Shown: piece by piece, positions 1-9,590 of the stretch
Numbering within the stretch: the first letter of the stretch is position 1
How the letters are laid out: the number at the start of each line of letters is the position of its first letter
Assembly (NCBI GenBank): GCA_033977485.1
Contig: CM066988.1
Span: 27,136,501-27,200,500, forward strand
Reading direction: 5' to 3'
Length of the DNA: 64,000 bases
Source: Hydrangea macrophylla
Taxonomy: Eukaryota; Streptophyta; Magnoliopsida; Cornales; Hydrangeaceae
Program-made: the position numbers and the translations under genes
The notes under the pieces: generated by a model
The model's input: the letters and a program-made list of their open reading frames with translations, nothing else
The model's database searches: none
Told to the model about the DNA's origin: nothing

Positions 1-817
1 GTTCCAGTGTCCTCTCAACTCTGAACACCGTCACAACCTTTGGGACGGAGACCAGTTTTAGTTTGTACGAGAGTATGACCCCAAAACTGCCACCACCGCC
101 GCCTCTGATAGCCCAAAACAGTTCCTCACCCATGCCATTCCTGTCCAGAATTTTACCATTCACATCCACTATCTGGGCGTCCAACATGTTATCAACCGAC
201 AGTCCGTATTTCCGGAGCAAATTTCCGTAACCGCCGCCGGTTATGTGGCCACCGGCCCCCACGGTTGGGCAAACCCCAGCCGGAAATCCATGGACATTGC
301 TCCTCTCCCAGATTTTGTAGTAGAGTTCGCCCAGTGTTGCTCCGGACTGGACCCAAGCGGTCTGGTCCGCGATGTTAACCTCAACGGACCGGAGATTGAA
401 CAAATCCAGGACTATGAACCGGCCGACAGTATTAGAGACGTAAGAGATTCCGTCGTAGTCGTGACCGCCGCTTCTGATTTTGATCTGTATTCCTATGCTT
501 TTTGCGCAAATCACTGCCGCTTGTACATGGGTTACACGCTGCGGGGTGAAGATGATGGCCGGTTTCGGAGCTTGCGATGTGTTGAACCGGCGGTTTCTTA
601 TGTAATTTCTTAAAACTTTTGTGTACGAAGGGTTGGTTTGGCTGTAGAGTATTGATGAGACAGATGAGTCTGAGTTTTTGGAGAGGCATGCAAGGAAGGT
701 GTCATAAACAGGGTCGGAGGCTGCCCATGAAACAGATTGGAGACCTAATAGGAGGAGAAGAACAAAAACGACAAGCACTGAAGGAACAGAAAAAAGTGCC
801 CCTTTGTTCTTCAACAT
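1..817 (-). CDS. Berberine-bridge-enzyme-like FAD oxidase, N-terminal 272 residues (partial)
   Basis: The minus strand is open from the ATG at 817-815 to the left edge, giving 272 residues of a protein usually about 530 long. Residues 1-33 look like a signal peptide (hydrophobic core at 14-26, then SVSWA), so a secreted or vacuolar enzyme is expected. The FAD_binding_4 fold follows. SGGHDYDG contains His119, the position that carries the 8-alpha-histidyl flavin link in this family. GVCPTVGAGGH contains Cys183, the position of the second, 6-S-cysteinyl link. GEELFWAIRGGGGGSFG (about 230-246) is the next family signature. Family members oxidise alkaloids, cannabinoids, monolignols or oligosaccharides; the substrate cannot be told because the C-terminal half is outside the window. 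There are no stops or frameshifts, and many members of this family are single-exon, so the gene is probably functional. Confidence 0.93.
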   Translation of the reverse strand, partial: MLKNKGALFSVPSVLVVFVLLLLLGLQSVSWAASDPVYDTFLACLSKNSDSSVSSILYSQTNPSYTKVLRNYIRNRRFNTSQAPKPAIIFTPQRVTHVQAAVICAKSIGIQIKIRSGGHDYDGISYVSNTVGRFIVLDLFNLRSVEVNIADQTAWVQSGATLGELYYKIWERSNVHGFPAGVCPTVGAGGHITGGGYGNLLRKYGLSVDNMLDAQIVDVNGKILDRNGMGEELFWAIRGGGGGSFGVILSYKLKLVSVPKVVTVFRVERTLE

Positions 818-964
818 TGCGTCTCTTTGGTTGGTTGGTTAACTTGGTTGGGTTGTGTTTTCTTTTCCTTTTTTTTCTTTTTTATTTTGGTGGTGGTGGG
901 GGGAGGGGGGATGTGCGGGTATAGGTTGTATCTGAATAAGCTTTATATTGTACAGTATATATAA
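818..964 (-). promoter_or_regulatory. Likely core promoter and 5' UTR of the BBE-like gene
   Basis: On the minus strand a TATATATA box lies at 963-956. It is about 140 bp before the ATG, so a start site near 930 would leave a leader of about 110 nt. That leader is pyrimidine-rich (CCACCACC and long CT runs at about 840-910 when read on the minus strand), which is common in plant leaders. The start site is inferred, not seen. Confidence 0.55.
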
Positions 965-1368
965 CAAAAGCTTGGCATGTGATCATTACTAACGTACTAG
1001 TACACTACTATTTTTGCGTGGATGGTTCCTTCTATTGTTAAGAGCAGTAATTGCAAATGTTTAAGTAGAAAAACCTAACTAAAAGTTTTAGTAATGCTTT
1101 TTAATATTATAGTAAAGACTAATATCAGAGCATAAAACTATACTAAAATTTTAGTAATACTTTATTTTGTCACTAAAATTTAACAAGAATTTTGACTCTA
1201 ATATTAGCCGTTATTATTTTTACAATAGCAATCTATAGTACTAGTGTAAAGATATTATCAGCATCTCATTCAATAATAGAGGCTACCAAATATCCCAAAA
1301 AATAAAAAAATAAAAAAATTAGTGGCTACCAAAATAATAGTTGATATTTATTTATTATAGAGTGTGAG
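965..1368. other. AT-rich upstream region, no gene seen
   Basis: Upstream DNA of the BBE-like gene. It holds two similar stretches, ttttagtaatgctttt near 1085 and ttttagtaatacttta near 1158, plus A-runs at about 1297-1320. I see no coding region or clear element boundary. Confidence 0.5.
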
Positions 1369-1557
1369 TAATGTTACACACACTCTCAAAAGCACACCAA
1401 AATGTACAACCTTGCTTAAAAATATTAGACTTTGTGCTGAAAAATTTGCACACACAAAACACCTACTTTTATGTGTACAGACTTTTCAACACAAGGTCCA
1501 ACCTTTTTAAACAAAGTTGTGCATTATAATATACTTTTCAAAGTATGTGTAACATTA
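1369..1557. mobile_element. MITE, about 190 bp, TIR TAATGTTACACA
   Basis: The left end TAATGTTACACACACTCTCA is matched by the reverse complement of the right end, with about 21 of the first 24 bases identical. Weaker pairing continues inward through AATGTACAACC and GTTGTGCATT. There is no coding capacity. It lies about 400 bp upstream of the BBE-like TATA box. The TIR resembles those of the elements at 2947-3129 and 38969-39154, so they may form one family. I could not fix a target-site duplication. Confidence 0.7.
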
Positions 1558-1611
1558 TTAAAAATTTAATTACTAGAAGCGAGTCTGCCCCCACTAGTCC
1601 GCTTAAGATCC

Positions 1612-1648
1612 TCATATATAAATATATATATATATATATATGTATATG
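1612..1648. repeat. TA microsatellite
   Basis: An almost pure run of TA dinucleotides around 1616-1641, in an intergenic AT-rich stretch. Confidence 0.9.
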
Positions 1649-1964
1649 CGCATTACTGCTTAATTCGGAGATGAGAGGTCTCTAAGTAGCCGACCTTTTT
1701 GACTGGGAAATTCAGAGAAGATTCAATTGTATCGAATATATATAATGTAACCTTTGTTGCCATATGGCAAGCTGGCAATCATCATTATCATTACCGAATG
1801 AATTGGGAAACTGTTAAGTCTAAATATTAATGCGGGCAAATTACATTGACCTCTCTTAATGTATGTAATATTTACAGGGATCTTTCCTCGAATTTGAAAA
1901 ATAACACTCATCTCCTCTTTTTTTACTTTTTTAGTGTAAGATTACCAATTTATCCCTTATCTCA

Positions 1965-2018
1965 GTATATATATATACATGTGCGTGTGTGTGTGTATTT
2001 GTGTGAGTGTGTGCGCAC
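1965..2018. repeat. TA/TG microsatellite
   Basis: A run of TATATA followed by GTGTGTGTGTG and degenerate GTGTGAG units. Alternating purine-pyrimidine tract inside the Mutator-like element. Confidence 0.85.
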
Positions 2019-2166
2019 ATTAGATAAAATTTTATACATTAACAAATTACAAATTTAGAATTATAGTGTTTAACCCTAATTTTATAAAAGTTTGTAGCTC
2101 GAAAAAAAATTTAAAAAAATTTCAAATTCAGGTTTTATAATCTTTTGCTTAACTTACAGTAATTTA

Positions 2167-2778
2167 GAGCATCCGTAATGGTGTAGTGTAAATTTAGCTA
2201 AACTTAAGCTAAGTTGTTGTACAGGAGTGGTGCATGCCGTAGTGGTGTAAAATGGGGACGGCACTGGGAAAGCCGTGAGAGATTGAAACGGCACAGAGTG
2301 TGCCGTGAGGTTGGTGGCCGGCCCACTCTGTGCCGTGAACTTTTGGTAACAGTGGCCGGCACACACAATGCCGTGTAGTGGTGGCCGGCCTTGTGTGTGC
2401 CGTGAGCCTCCAATGGCTATTTCCCACCCGTTAGCTCCTCCAACGGCTATTTCCCAATCGTTGTGCCGTGTAGCTTGGGTGACAAGGGCCGGCACACACG
2501 GGGCCGTGTATCTTGGGCCGGCACTAGCTGTGCCGTTTATCTTGTGGTCGACACTGCTTGTACCGTGTAGATATAAGCGGCACTCCCTATGCCGTTTGCT
2601 TTATGGGTCGGCCTTGGTTGTGCCGTTTGGCTGTAATATAGTGAAACTTAGCCGAACAATAAACTTAAGTTCTACTAAGTTTAGCTGTTGTACCAACCTG
2701 CCTTGCCTACACCATTAAAACCGTTTTGCTTAAGTTTAGCTAAGTTTACCTGCCTCAACTACACCATTACGGATGCTC
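2167..2778. mobile_element. Small TIR element with a GC-rich palindromic core
   Basis: The left end GAGCATCCGTAATGGTGTAG is perfectly inverted at the right end (CTACACCATTACGGATGCTC). The next inner 30 bases also pair (TTTAGCTAAACTTAAGC against GCTTAAGTTTAGCTAAG). The flanks TTACAGTAATTTA and TTACAGATTTA look like a target duplication with a 2-base indel. The outer arms are AT-rich while the middle (about 2251-2635) is a GC-rich array of short inverted repeats. No transposase is present, so it is non-autonomous. The superfamily is uncertain (Mutator- or hAT-like). Confidence 0.8.
2251..2635. repeat. Array of about ten hairpin units GCCGGCAC...GTGCCGTG
   Basis: About ten degenerate units each read CGGCAC or CGGCC, 3-8 variable bases, then GTGCCGTG/T, for example at 2289-2309, 2317-2340, 2353-2376, 2384-2407 and 2516-2537. 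Each unit is itself an inverted repeat and spacing is about 30-45 bp. The array is interrupted at about 2410-2462 by two copies of CAACGGCTATTTCCCA-like sequence. The array explains the several overlapping spurious ORFs here. Confidence 0.8.
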
Positions 2779-2864
2779 TTACAGATTTAGTTTTTTTAAC
2801 ATTAAGTCATTAACTTTTTGTCCAAGTATTAGGTGAAAGATATTAGAACATTTATTTAGAATAA

Positions 2865-3207
2865 TACTATGCTGCCCAAATTTTCATCCCAAATGATGTT
2901 GAAGTGGGACCACAGTTGAACCACTTTAACATCGCAACCAATCAATGAGCACTATTACATCCACACACTTTTTTACACATCTTTTGACACACAACTTTAA
3001 ATATATGTACCATGTGTTGTATGAATGGTAGACAAAAAAGTGTGAAAAATTCAACCAGTACAAGGTACATGCATTTAAAGAATAGTGTATCAAAAAGTGT
3101 GTAAAAAATGTGTATAACTAGCATTATTGCCAATTAAAATCAACTGGGTCTACTGCCACATTTGTTGGGAAATACTTTTGGGAAAGAAATTTGGAAAGCG
3201 TAGCTTT
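2865..3207. mobile_element. TIR element (outer) carrying another MITE
   Basis: The left end TACTATGCTGCCCAAATTTT pairs with the reverse complement of the right end AAATTTGGAAAGCGTAGCTT, and TCATCCCAAA pairs with TTTGGGAAAG further in. The pairing is interrupted by the smaller inverted-repeat element at about 2947-3129, so the two are nested. There is no coding capacity. Confidence 0.6.
2947..3129. mobile_element. MITE (inner), ACACACTTTT family
   Basis: Long terminal inverted repeats: ACACACTTTTTTACACAT on the left and AGTGTGTAAAAAATGTGT on the right, with ATGTACC against GGTACAT nearer the centre. The middle AAAAGTGTGAAAAATTCAA is almost identical to the middle of the element at 38969-39154, so these are two copies of one family. 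Confidence 0.75.
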
Positions 3208-3245
3208 ACTCTTTTATTTATAAATATCAATAAATTTAAAAACAG

Positions 3246-3626
3246 AAAAAATCAGCAAAATTATCTACTACCACTTTAAAATGAAAAGAATGATAACAAT
3301 AACAAGATTTTTTAAAAAAATGAATAGTTATATTGCATCTTTGTCTGTTTTATTTTTTTTTATTTTTTATTTAAAAAAAAACATGCTCAGTGGAGTCTTA
3401 TATATGTATATATATATATACACTAGGGCAATGCCCATGTAATGCGTGTACTAATTAATTTCATTGGAGCAACTCATTCACAATGTTGGGAGCAAGTTTA
3501 CAATTTTAAAAATATAAAGCAGACAAAAATACAATATAAATATTCATTTTTTTAAAAAAAATTGTTCAATATAGTTATTATTCTTTTCATTTTAAAGTGG
3601 TAGTAGATAATTTTGTTGATGATTTT
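3246..3626. repeat. Inverted repeat pair, arms of about 55 bp
   Basis: The arm at 3246-3303 (core CTACTACCACTTTAAAATGA) is almost exactly inverted at 3574-3626, separated by about 270 bp that includes a TA microsatellite at 3402-3420. It is probably the remnant of another small TIR element inside the Mutator-like element. Confidence 0.7.
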
Positions 3627-4189
3627 TAAGTTTTTTAAATTTACTGTTGATATTTGTTTTATAAAAAAAAATTAGTAAAAGTTTGATTTGATATATACTG
3701 AAATTTTGTCGATGATTTTTTAATTTTTTTTTTATAATTATTAAAATTTATTTTTTGATTTTATTTTTAAAATGATTGTGGATAATTTTTTTGATGATTT
3801 GCCCAAAGATATAATAGTGATTTTCAAAATAGAAGGGAGGTGAGTGTAATTTTAAAAAATACAGGAGAGGTCTCTGTAATTATCAGATACCTCAGGGGAG
3901 GGCAACGGATTTTGCCCTATTGATGCTCATGTGAAGTCATTAATATATTTTTAGAAGACTTTTGGAGTTTTGTTGGAGGAGTTTGGTAGTGCTAATCCAA
4001 AGTTCTATTGTACCTTCAAAAATTGGGTGATTAACTTGACTCTATTAATCAATTTTCTTTATATACTTTGGTTGACCGGTGGTGATTACATGCATGTATA
4101 TCATTGCAAAAGTTTCAGGGTTGTATTGGATTTGATTAAAATTAAGTAGGTCTGAGATTTTATAAATAGAAATCTAGTATTAAGTTCCT

Positions 4190-4425
4190 AGGGTTAAATA
4201 CAATTTACACTCTTGTAGTTTGTCATTTGTGTCAGTTTAGTCCCTATAATTTAGAAAGTGTCACTTTAGTCCTTGTAGTTTTATAAGCGTGTCAAATAAG
4301 TTCAATAAGTCCTTTATTGAAGAATAATTTTGCCATTGAAATTTTAAAAAATTGTCACAAAAAGTGTTTGAGAGACTAAAATGACACACTTATGAAACTA
4401 CAGGGATTAAAATAACACTTTCTAC
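4190..4425. mobile_element. MITE-like inverted repeat element
   Basis: TTAGTCCTTGTAGTTTTATA near 4267 is inverted at about 4380-4413 (ATGAAACTACAGGGATTAAA). The arms continue into GTGTCACTTTAGTCC against AATAACACT. There is no coding capacity. The right edge touches the start of the copia LTR relic. Confidence 0.55.
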
Positions 4426-4435
4426 CCTCTGATAT

Positions 4436-4732
4436 AGAGTAAGCATTCCCTTGAGAATGTCACCAAGTTGATTACTGAGAACTATAGTCTTGTTGATAAG
4501 TAGTTATCAACATGTTTGGTAATCATGAGTGGTGAATGAGACTCTAGGAATACAAGAAGTAATCATGATTCAGGTTGACAGTAATAGTTATCCGACTACC
4601 TGAATATGATTACGAATGATGAAGGTAAAGGGACATTACTACGCCATATAAGTCTAGTCATCGCTTCGGATTTGTTCTTTTGCGTTAGAGTTCAGTTATC
4701 ATTTTATAGTAGAGTAAACGTTAACTGATCAG
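4436..4732 (+). mobile_element. Truncated copia LTR relic related to element P
   Basis: This stretch parallels the LTR of P at 30160-30440: AGCATTCCCTTGAGAATGTCACC here against AGTATTCTCTTGAGAATGTCACT there, followed by ACTGAGAA, ACATGTTTGGT, TGAAGGTAAAGGG and CATATA..TCTAG in the same order. It has neither LTR end and stops abruptly at the edge of the gypsy gag remnant. It is more diverged from P than the two P LTRs are from each other, so it is an older copy. Confidence 0.7.
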
Positions 4733-5998
4733 TTAGTTAGTTTGCTGATCAAAGAGTTTGGTCATGAGAATTAACAACTGATCTGAGACAACAATAAAGA
4801 ACCTAGGAGGTCCTAATTCTTGTACGACTCTGTGTGCTATAAACGAATTCATGTCTCTACTATCAAACAAAACTGATGCGCGACTATTATAAAGAATAAG
4901 CATAACTTCAAGATTTTGATACTCAGAGGCATCGAACCATGCTCCTCCTGGAATAATAGCATTGACACATGCTGGATTAGCTGGGGCTGCTGGTCCAATC
5001 TCTATTTTCTTGCAAAAAAAGTAATCTCTACTGAAATGACCCTTCTTGCCACAGGAGAAATAAACAATCTCTTGTCGCTTGTTACTCCTTGGTGCTATGC
5101 AATCCGTTGACAAGTGTCTTGGTATCCCACAATTGAAACATACACCAGGATTGAATCCTTGTGCCAGTACTCTTAATACAGGTACTGTGCTAGGCAACTG
5201 AGTGTGCCAGAGGAGGATTGGGCACTTGTCCTCTTGGCTCTTTACTCTTATAGTGCGAGTTAGGGTGGCCATGGTTAAGGCAACTGGCTGCCTTGAAGGT
5301 AAACTGCTTCGGCTGCTGGCTCCCATACATGGTCTCTAAATTAGAAGCTAGCTCTACTAAATTCTCAAAAGGCTGCATTACAGAACTCATAGCATGGCCT
5401 TGAATAGTCATCCCTGGTCTACGTAGATACCTATTGTTCTTCTTCTCTAGAGCATCTACCAGGTGTGGAGCAAAACGAGATAACCTTTCAAACTCAACTC
5501 TATACTCTTGAACAGTCTTGGTCCTTGGACTAAATCCATGAATTCTTTCTCCTTCTTGTCTTTGTCAGATGCGGGAAAATATTTTCAAAGAAACATAGTC
5601 TTGAACTCTTCCTAACTCAAACGTCTGATAGCTTCTTCTCCTAAAGCGGCTATTTGAGCTTCCCACCATTCTGTGGTAGAATAAGTGAGCTGAAACTCTG
5701 CAAATCTCTTCTTGTCAGCATCTGAACAAACCAAAGACTTAAAACACAACTCCATATCTCTAATTCACTGTTCGTCTTTCAATGCTCCTGACACGCTATT
5801 AAACTTCTTTCAGCATAAGGTTCTGAATCTCTCCAACAACTTATCTCCTAAGGATCTCGGTGGAGATGACAGAGGTGGCGATGGATAATGATGCACACCT
5901 TGCTGATCGCTAATGTGCTCAAACCATCAGAGAAGTCTCTTACAAACTCCATTAGGGTCTAGCCCTTCAGGTACCGGTTCAAATGGTCCGGCTCTATT
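4733..5998 (-). pseudogene. Chromovirus gag and protease start (element C, broken)
   Basis: Read on the minus strand this is a Ty3/gypsy Gag followed by the beginning of protease. The upstream part (about 5980-5420) contains FAEFQLTYSTTEWWEAQIAA and, later, KYFPASDKDKKEKEFMDLVQ, the retrotransposon gag core, spread over several frames with stops. The distal part (5326-4733) is open and holds two zinc knuckles, CFNCGIPRHLSTDC and the damaged FSCGKKGHFSRDY, which bind element RNA. The start of the aspartic protease follows, with the catalytic DTGA motif degraded to LFDSRDMNS. The copy is truncated at 4733, where the copia relic begins. It is not functional. Confidence 0.82.
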
Positions 5999-6380
5999 GT
6001 GGTTATAGGAAGTAACTCTAACCATCTTGATTCTGCGTGCAATCACATGAACACGAGTATTTCTCAAATTAGACTGCTGCCTTTAGCAAGTAGTTCAGAG
6101 ATATTCACTACCCAAAATCGAATATCATTATATACACACATACTATTTATACTCATTGGATGCAATCGCATGGTAGAATGTCGAGAGACGAAATGTTAGT
6201 GCAACGACATGTGAATGATGAAAGAAAGGAACAGTAAAGGTTGTGGTATGCAACTTAAGACATAAAGTAGCTCCAGAAATCTTCGACGAATTGGCGGTGC
6301 AACCATAGTGTCATTCTAGCGAGGTAATCTTATGGTTCATAAATTAACGTAGAACAATCACGAGCACAACTATACCTAGT
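5999..6380 (-). other. Untranslated leader of element C
   Basis: Between the primer-binding site and the gag remnant. I see no conserved ORF; the small plus-strand ORF here has no recognisable content. Confidence 0.5.
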
Positions 6381-6393
6381 GCTCTAATGCCAA
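6381..6393 (-). promoter_or_regulatory. Primer-binding site of element C (initiator Met tRNA type)
   Basis: On the minus strand TTGGCATTAGAGC matches the usual plant gypsy/copia site TTGGTATCAGAGC with two changes. It sits about 10 bases after the LTR end (GGGGCCTGATA), which sets the orientation of element C. Confidence 0.75.
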
Positions 6394-6402
6394 AACAATC
6401 CC

Positions 6403-7254
6403 TATCAGGCCCCGACATTGCGATAATTAAGGGATGTAAGCTTCCTTATCGGACCCGTAGACTCGTAACAAGTTACAGATCGCATGATTGTCTAAATACC
6501 AATGAAATATAAAATATCAGAGTAATAATAGCAGCGAAAATGTTCAAAGTTTAGCAGAAGCAATGTCAAAGCCTTATAATCTCCATTATACATACTTATA
6601 TTACAATCATCCAAAATTAAAAGAAACAAAATCTGGGCCAAGCGGCTGACAACAACAATAACAACAACAACAATAAAGATAGATAGTAAATTCCCCAGCG
6701 GGAATAAACAACTTCAGCAACACGATCACCTTCTCAACTGGCAAAGCCCCTGCCTTCCTCATCCACGTTCTAAGAAAGATGATGATCAAGATGATGAACT
6801 TGAGCTAAAGTTTGAACTAAAACTCCAAAACTGAAATAACTCCAAGAATCTAAGCTAAGTGACTTTAAGAATCATGGAAGAACTCAGATTATGCAATAAG
6901 GAAGATGATCATAAGATTTGATGAAGATCTTGAGGACATGCAAGAAATGAATGTTTGTATGTTTGTAAAATTTGTAAGAACTCTCTGTCACAAACACTCT
7001 ATACTGTAACTCTCTGTTTTTAGATGTCCAAAATGAAGAAATGGATGGGTATTTATTCGTTCCCCCTGAGCACTGGCACCTCAAGCGCTCGGGTTTGTTA
7101 AATAAGCAAAGTCTTGTTTTGTTTTAAAGAATTAAGGTATGAAATGCATGAACACGCATGGGATGCCAAGCACACTAAAAATTTGATTTACATATATAGA
7201 AAATATTAATAACAAATATCCACATTAGAGATAATAGAAAATACAGGTGTTATA
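6403..7254 (-). mobile_element. 5' LTR of element C (minus strand)
   Basis: The minus-strand 3' end of this LTR, including GACAATCATGCGATCTGTAA, GATAAGGAAGCTTACAT and TTAATTATCGCAA, is closely matched by the plus strand at about 41880-41984. The outer end is taken at TATAACACCTG (7254), a damaged TGTAACACC. It shares the CAAGCGCTCGGG-type motif with the LTRs of element D. At 0.85 kb it is much shorter than the D LTR, so it is probably internally deleted. Confidence 0.6.
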
Positions 7255-7484
7255 ATACATATTTCTGTGCATCAAATATGACCAAACTATTATAATTATC
7301 TAGAAAAGAAAAAACACACATCCACATACATTTGATTATACAAAAATCCAAAACGTAGTAGTAAAATTCAGTTAACATCCAATATTGATATTTTCATTGA
7401 TATGTTTATTAACTTTCCTACTTACGCTTGGATTTTCCGAGCTTATTGTTGGGCCTTGTATTCTTCTAGTGTCCGGGAGCTCAG
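7255..7484. other. Short spacer between elements C and A
   Basis: AT-rich DNA without a recognisable feature. It ends at GGAGCTCAG immediately before the TGTAGCAACC start of the A LTR. Confidence 0.4.
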
Positions 7485-8689
7485 TGTAGCAACCTGTAAG
7501 TTTCAATTCCCTAATATAAATAAAATGCCAGATTTTATTTTACTTGTGCATATTATTAGTTTTTGTTGTAATGTATTTTAATAAATTATATTTGTGTGAG
7601 CATTTATTAATACAATGCCTTTAATTTTGTAACCCCCTAATAGATTTAATTTTATTGTTACTTAAGACACGACCATATGATTTGGGATAAGAACCATTAA
7701 TAAAATACAGTGTTATCATTAATTACATTTTTGTCCCTAATAATTGTGGTTGGGATTTTTTCCTAAAGCTAATTGGACCAACTAACTAGCTTAACTGACT
7801 AAGCTATTTTAATTAATCAACATAACTAAACTCAAAGGATTTGAGTGTACTGATGAACAACTCGTGGTGATTAAGTGTGTGCATGATGTATAGTGTTGAG
7901 TCCACAAGTGTGTTGGCACCTAAAGCTTCCAAAGGACATATACGTGCATATATTTTATATACGTAGGACTCTCACACACCCTCAAATGGATATATCTCAC
8001 AAAACAATTTCCCATTTTCCTCTCACTATGATCACATTCAAAACACTCACAGACTCTCATTTCTTTCTCTCTCAATTGCACACCCACACAAATCAACACA
8101 TATACATAATGTATATCAAAGTTAGAAAAGAGAAATGGAGTAAGAGAGTTCAAAATCTTAAACTCCATAGTCATTGATTTTATTTACGGAGCTTTTATTA
8201 CAGCTTCTCAGGATTCTCTTCGCAGCCCAATCCTGCCAAGCTAAGATCTAGTGAGTCTTCTAAACTCACTCTCAATGTAATTTAAGTATATAAGAATGAT
8301 CTGTGGGTGCTAAATATAGATATATACGGGTATATATATAGATGTATCAATGGTGGCCTAAAAAAAAGTGGCACCAAAAATATTAACAAAAACATGATCT
8401 GTGAATGAAAAATGCAAGATTAAGACCCATAGAGGCTAGGTTTCAAGTCTTGAATGATAAGCCATAACGGTTGTGACGAACGATCGATTTTAAGTTTTGT
8501 CAACCATTAGATTTTCTAATATATGCTGAGCTACGATAAAATTCAAGTTTAAACTTAAACATCCATAATCTACGTAGAAAAATGAAGAAAATGATATATT
8601 ATAAGCCCTGCTTAGATTAGGTTTGAAAAACTCAAAGTGTAATAGAGAATCCAATAGTTAGAGGTTAGAGACGATGATCAGTAGAGCTA

Positions 8690-9125
8690 GAGCTCACCAA
8701 AAGAGCTAAACTCTTTTGGCTGAGCTGAGCTGAACTCTTTTTTGGCCGAGATGAACTCCTTTTCGCAAGTTGAACTCCTTTTGGCAGAGTTGAGCTGAGC
8801 TGAACTCCTTTTGGCCGAGCTGATCTCTTTTTGGCTGAGCTGAGCTAAACTCCTTTGGGCCAAGCTAAACTCCTTTTGGCCGAGCTAAACTCCTTTTGAC
8901 CGGGCTGAACTGAGCTAAACTCCTTTTGGCCGAGCTGAGCTAAGATAAGCTAGCTGAACCCCTTTTGGCAGAGCTGAGCTGAAATCCTTTGGCCGAGATG
9001 AACTCCTTTTGGCTGAGCTGAGATGAGCTGAACTCCTTTTGGCTGAGCTGAGTTGAGCTGAAATGAGATGAGCTAAGCTGAACTCTTTTGTGAGAGCTGA
9101 CCTCGTTTGGCCGAGCTTAAGAGCT
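8690..9125 (+). repeat. Minisatellite GAGCTGAACTCCTTTTGGCC in the A LTR
   Basis: About fifteen degenerate copies of GAGCTGAACTCCTTTTGGCC, often with extra GAGCT pentamers between them (GAGCTGAGCTGAACTCC). Units range from about 20 to 35 bp. Similar GGCCGAG words occur in arrays in the other chromovirus LTRs of the window. Confidence 0.9.
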
Positions 9126-9364
9126 CTTGGTGTAACCAACTACTATGTCATTAATACTCTTTTGAAAGAAGTTCTATGATAAAAATATTATAACTTGGTT
9201 TTGAATAAATATAACAACACATTTTGTATTAAACTATGCCAATCGTAAATCGAATAAGTCATTCACTTGCATATTCGAGATGACATGTTGGAAAGAGGTC
9301 GTTTGGCTTCAGCACATGTGTCTTGTGAGAAATAAGTAAAGAAAGGGTGTCTTGGTTTGTGTCA

Positions 9365-9590
9365 CCTTAATTATTCTAGGCCGATTCAGATACGGTAGAT
9401 TAATTAGGAAGGATTGAGCCCAGGCTGACTCGAATACGGTAGGCCAGTCAGAGTCTTGTGTCATCTTAATTATTCCAGGTCAACTCGGATACGGTAGATT
9501 AACTAGGAAGGAATGAGCCCAGGCCGACTCGGATACGGTAGGCCAATCAAGTCGTGTCTAGGCTGACTCGGATACGGTAGACAGATCTAA
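9365..9590 (+). repeat. Second tandem array, GACTCGGATACGGTAG
   Basis: Five copies of a CCGACTCGGATACGGTAGRYYA-like core, alternating with AATTAGGAAGGATTGAGCCCAGG, so the higher-order unit is about 50-120 bp. Confidence 0.85.

Larger units (their letters stand above)
1834..3917. mobile_element. Non-autonomous Mutator-like TIR element, 2.1 kb, with nested MITEs
   Basis: The ends are GGGCAAA at 1834 and TTTGCCC at 3917. Reverse-complementing the last 90 bases gives a sequence clearly related to the first 90: TACAGGGATCTTTCCT against TACAGAGACCTCTCCT, and ACACTCATCTCC against ACACTCACCTCC. The flanks are TATTAATGC (1825-1833) and TATTGATGC (3918-3926), a 9-bp duplication with one mismatch, as made by Mutator-type transposases. 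No transposase is encoded. Much of the length comes from smaller elements inserted inside (2167-2778 and 2865-3207). The alternative is two separate related MITEs, but the flanking duplication argues for one element. Confidence 0.68.

Noticed and set aside
245..924. ORFs on the plus strand (245-613, 619-924) and a minus ORF in another frame (432-689)
   Set aside because: They overlap the open minus-strand BBE-like frame, which has clear family motifs; these are shadows of it.
2251..2635. Repeat array as a possible CRISPR
   Set aside because: Units are degenerate, irregularly spaced, lack unique spacers of constant size and lie in a plant TIR element.
2154..2718. Several overlapping ORFs of 69-116 residues on both strands
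   Set aside because: They arise from the GC-rich hairpin array of the small TIR element and have no protein-like features.
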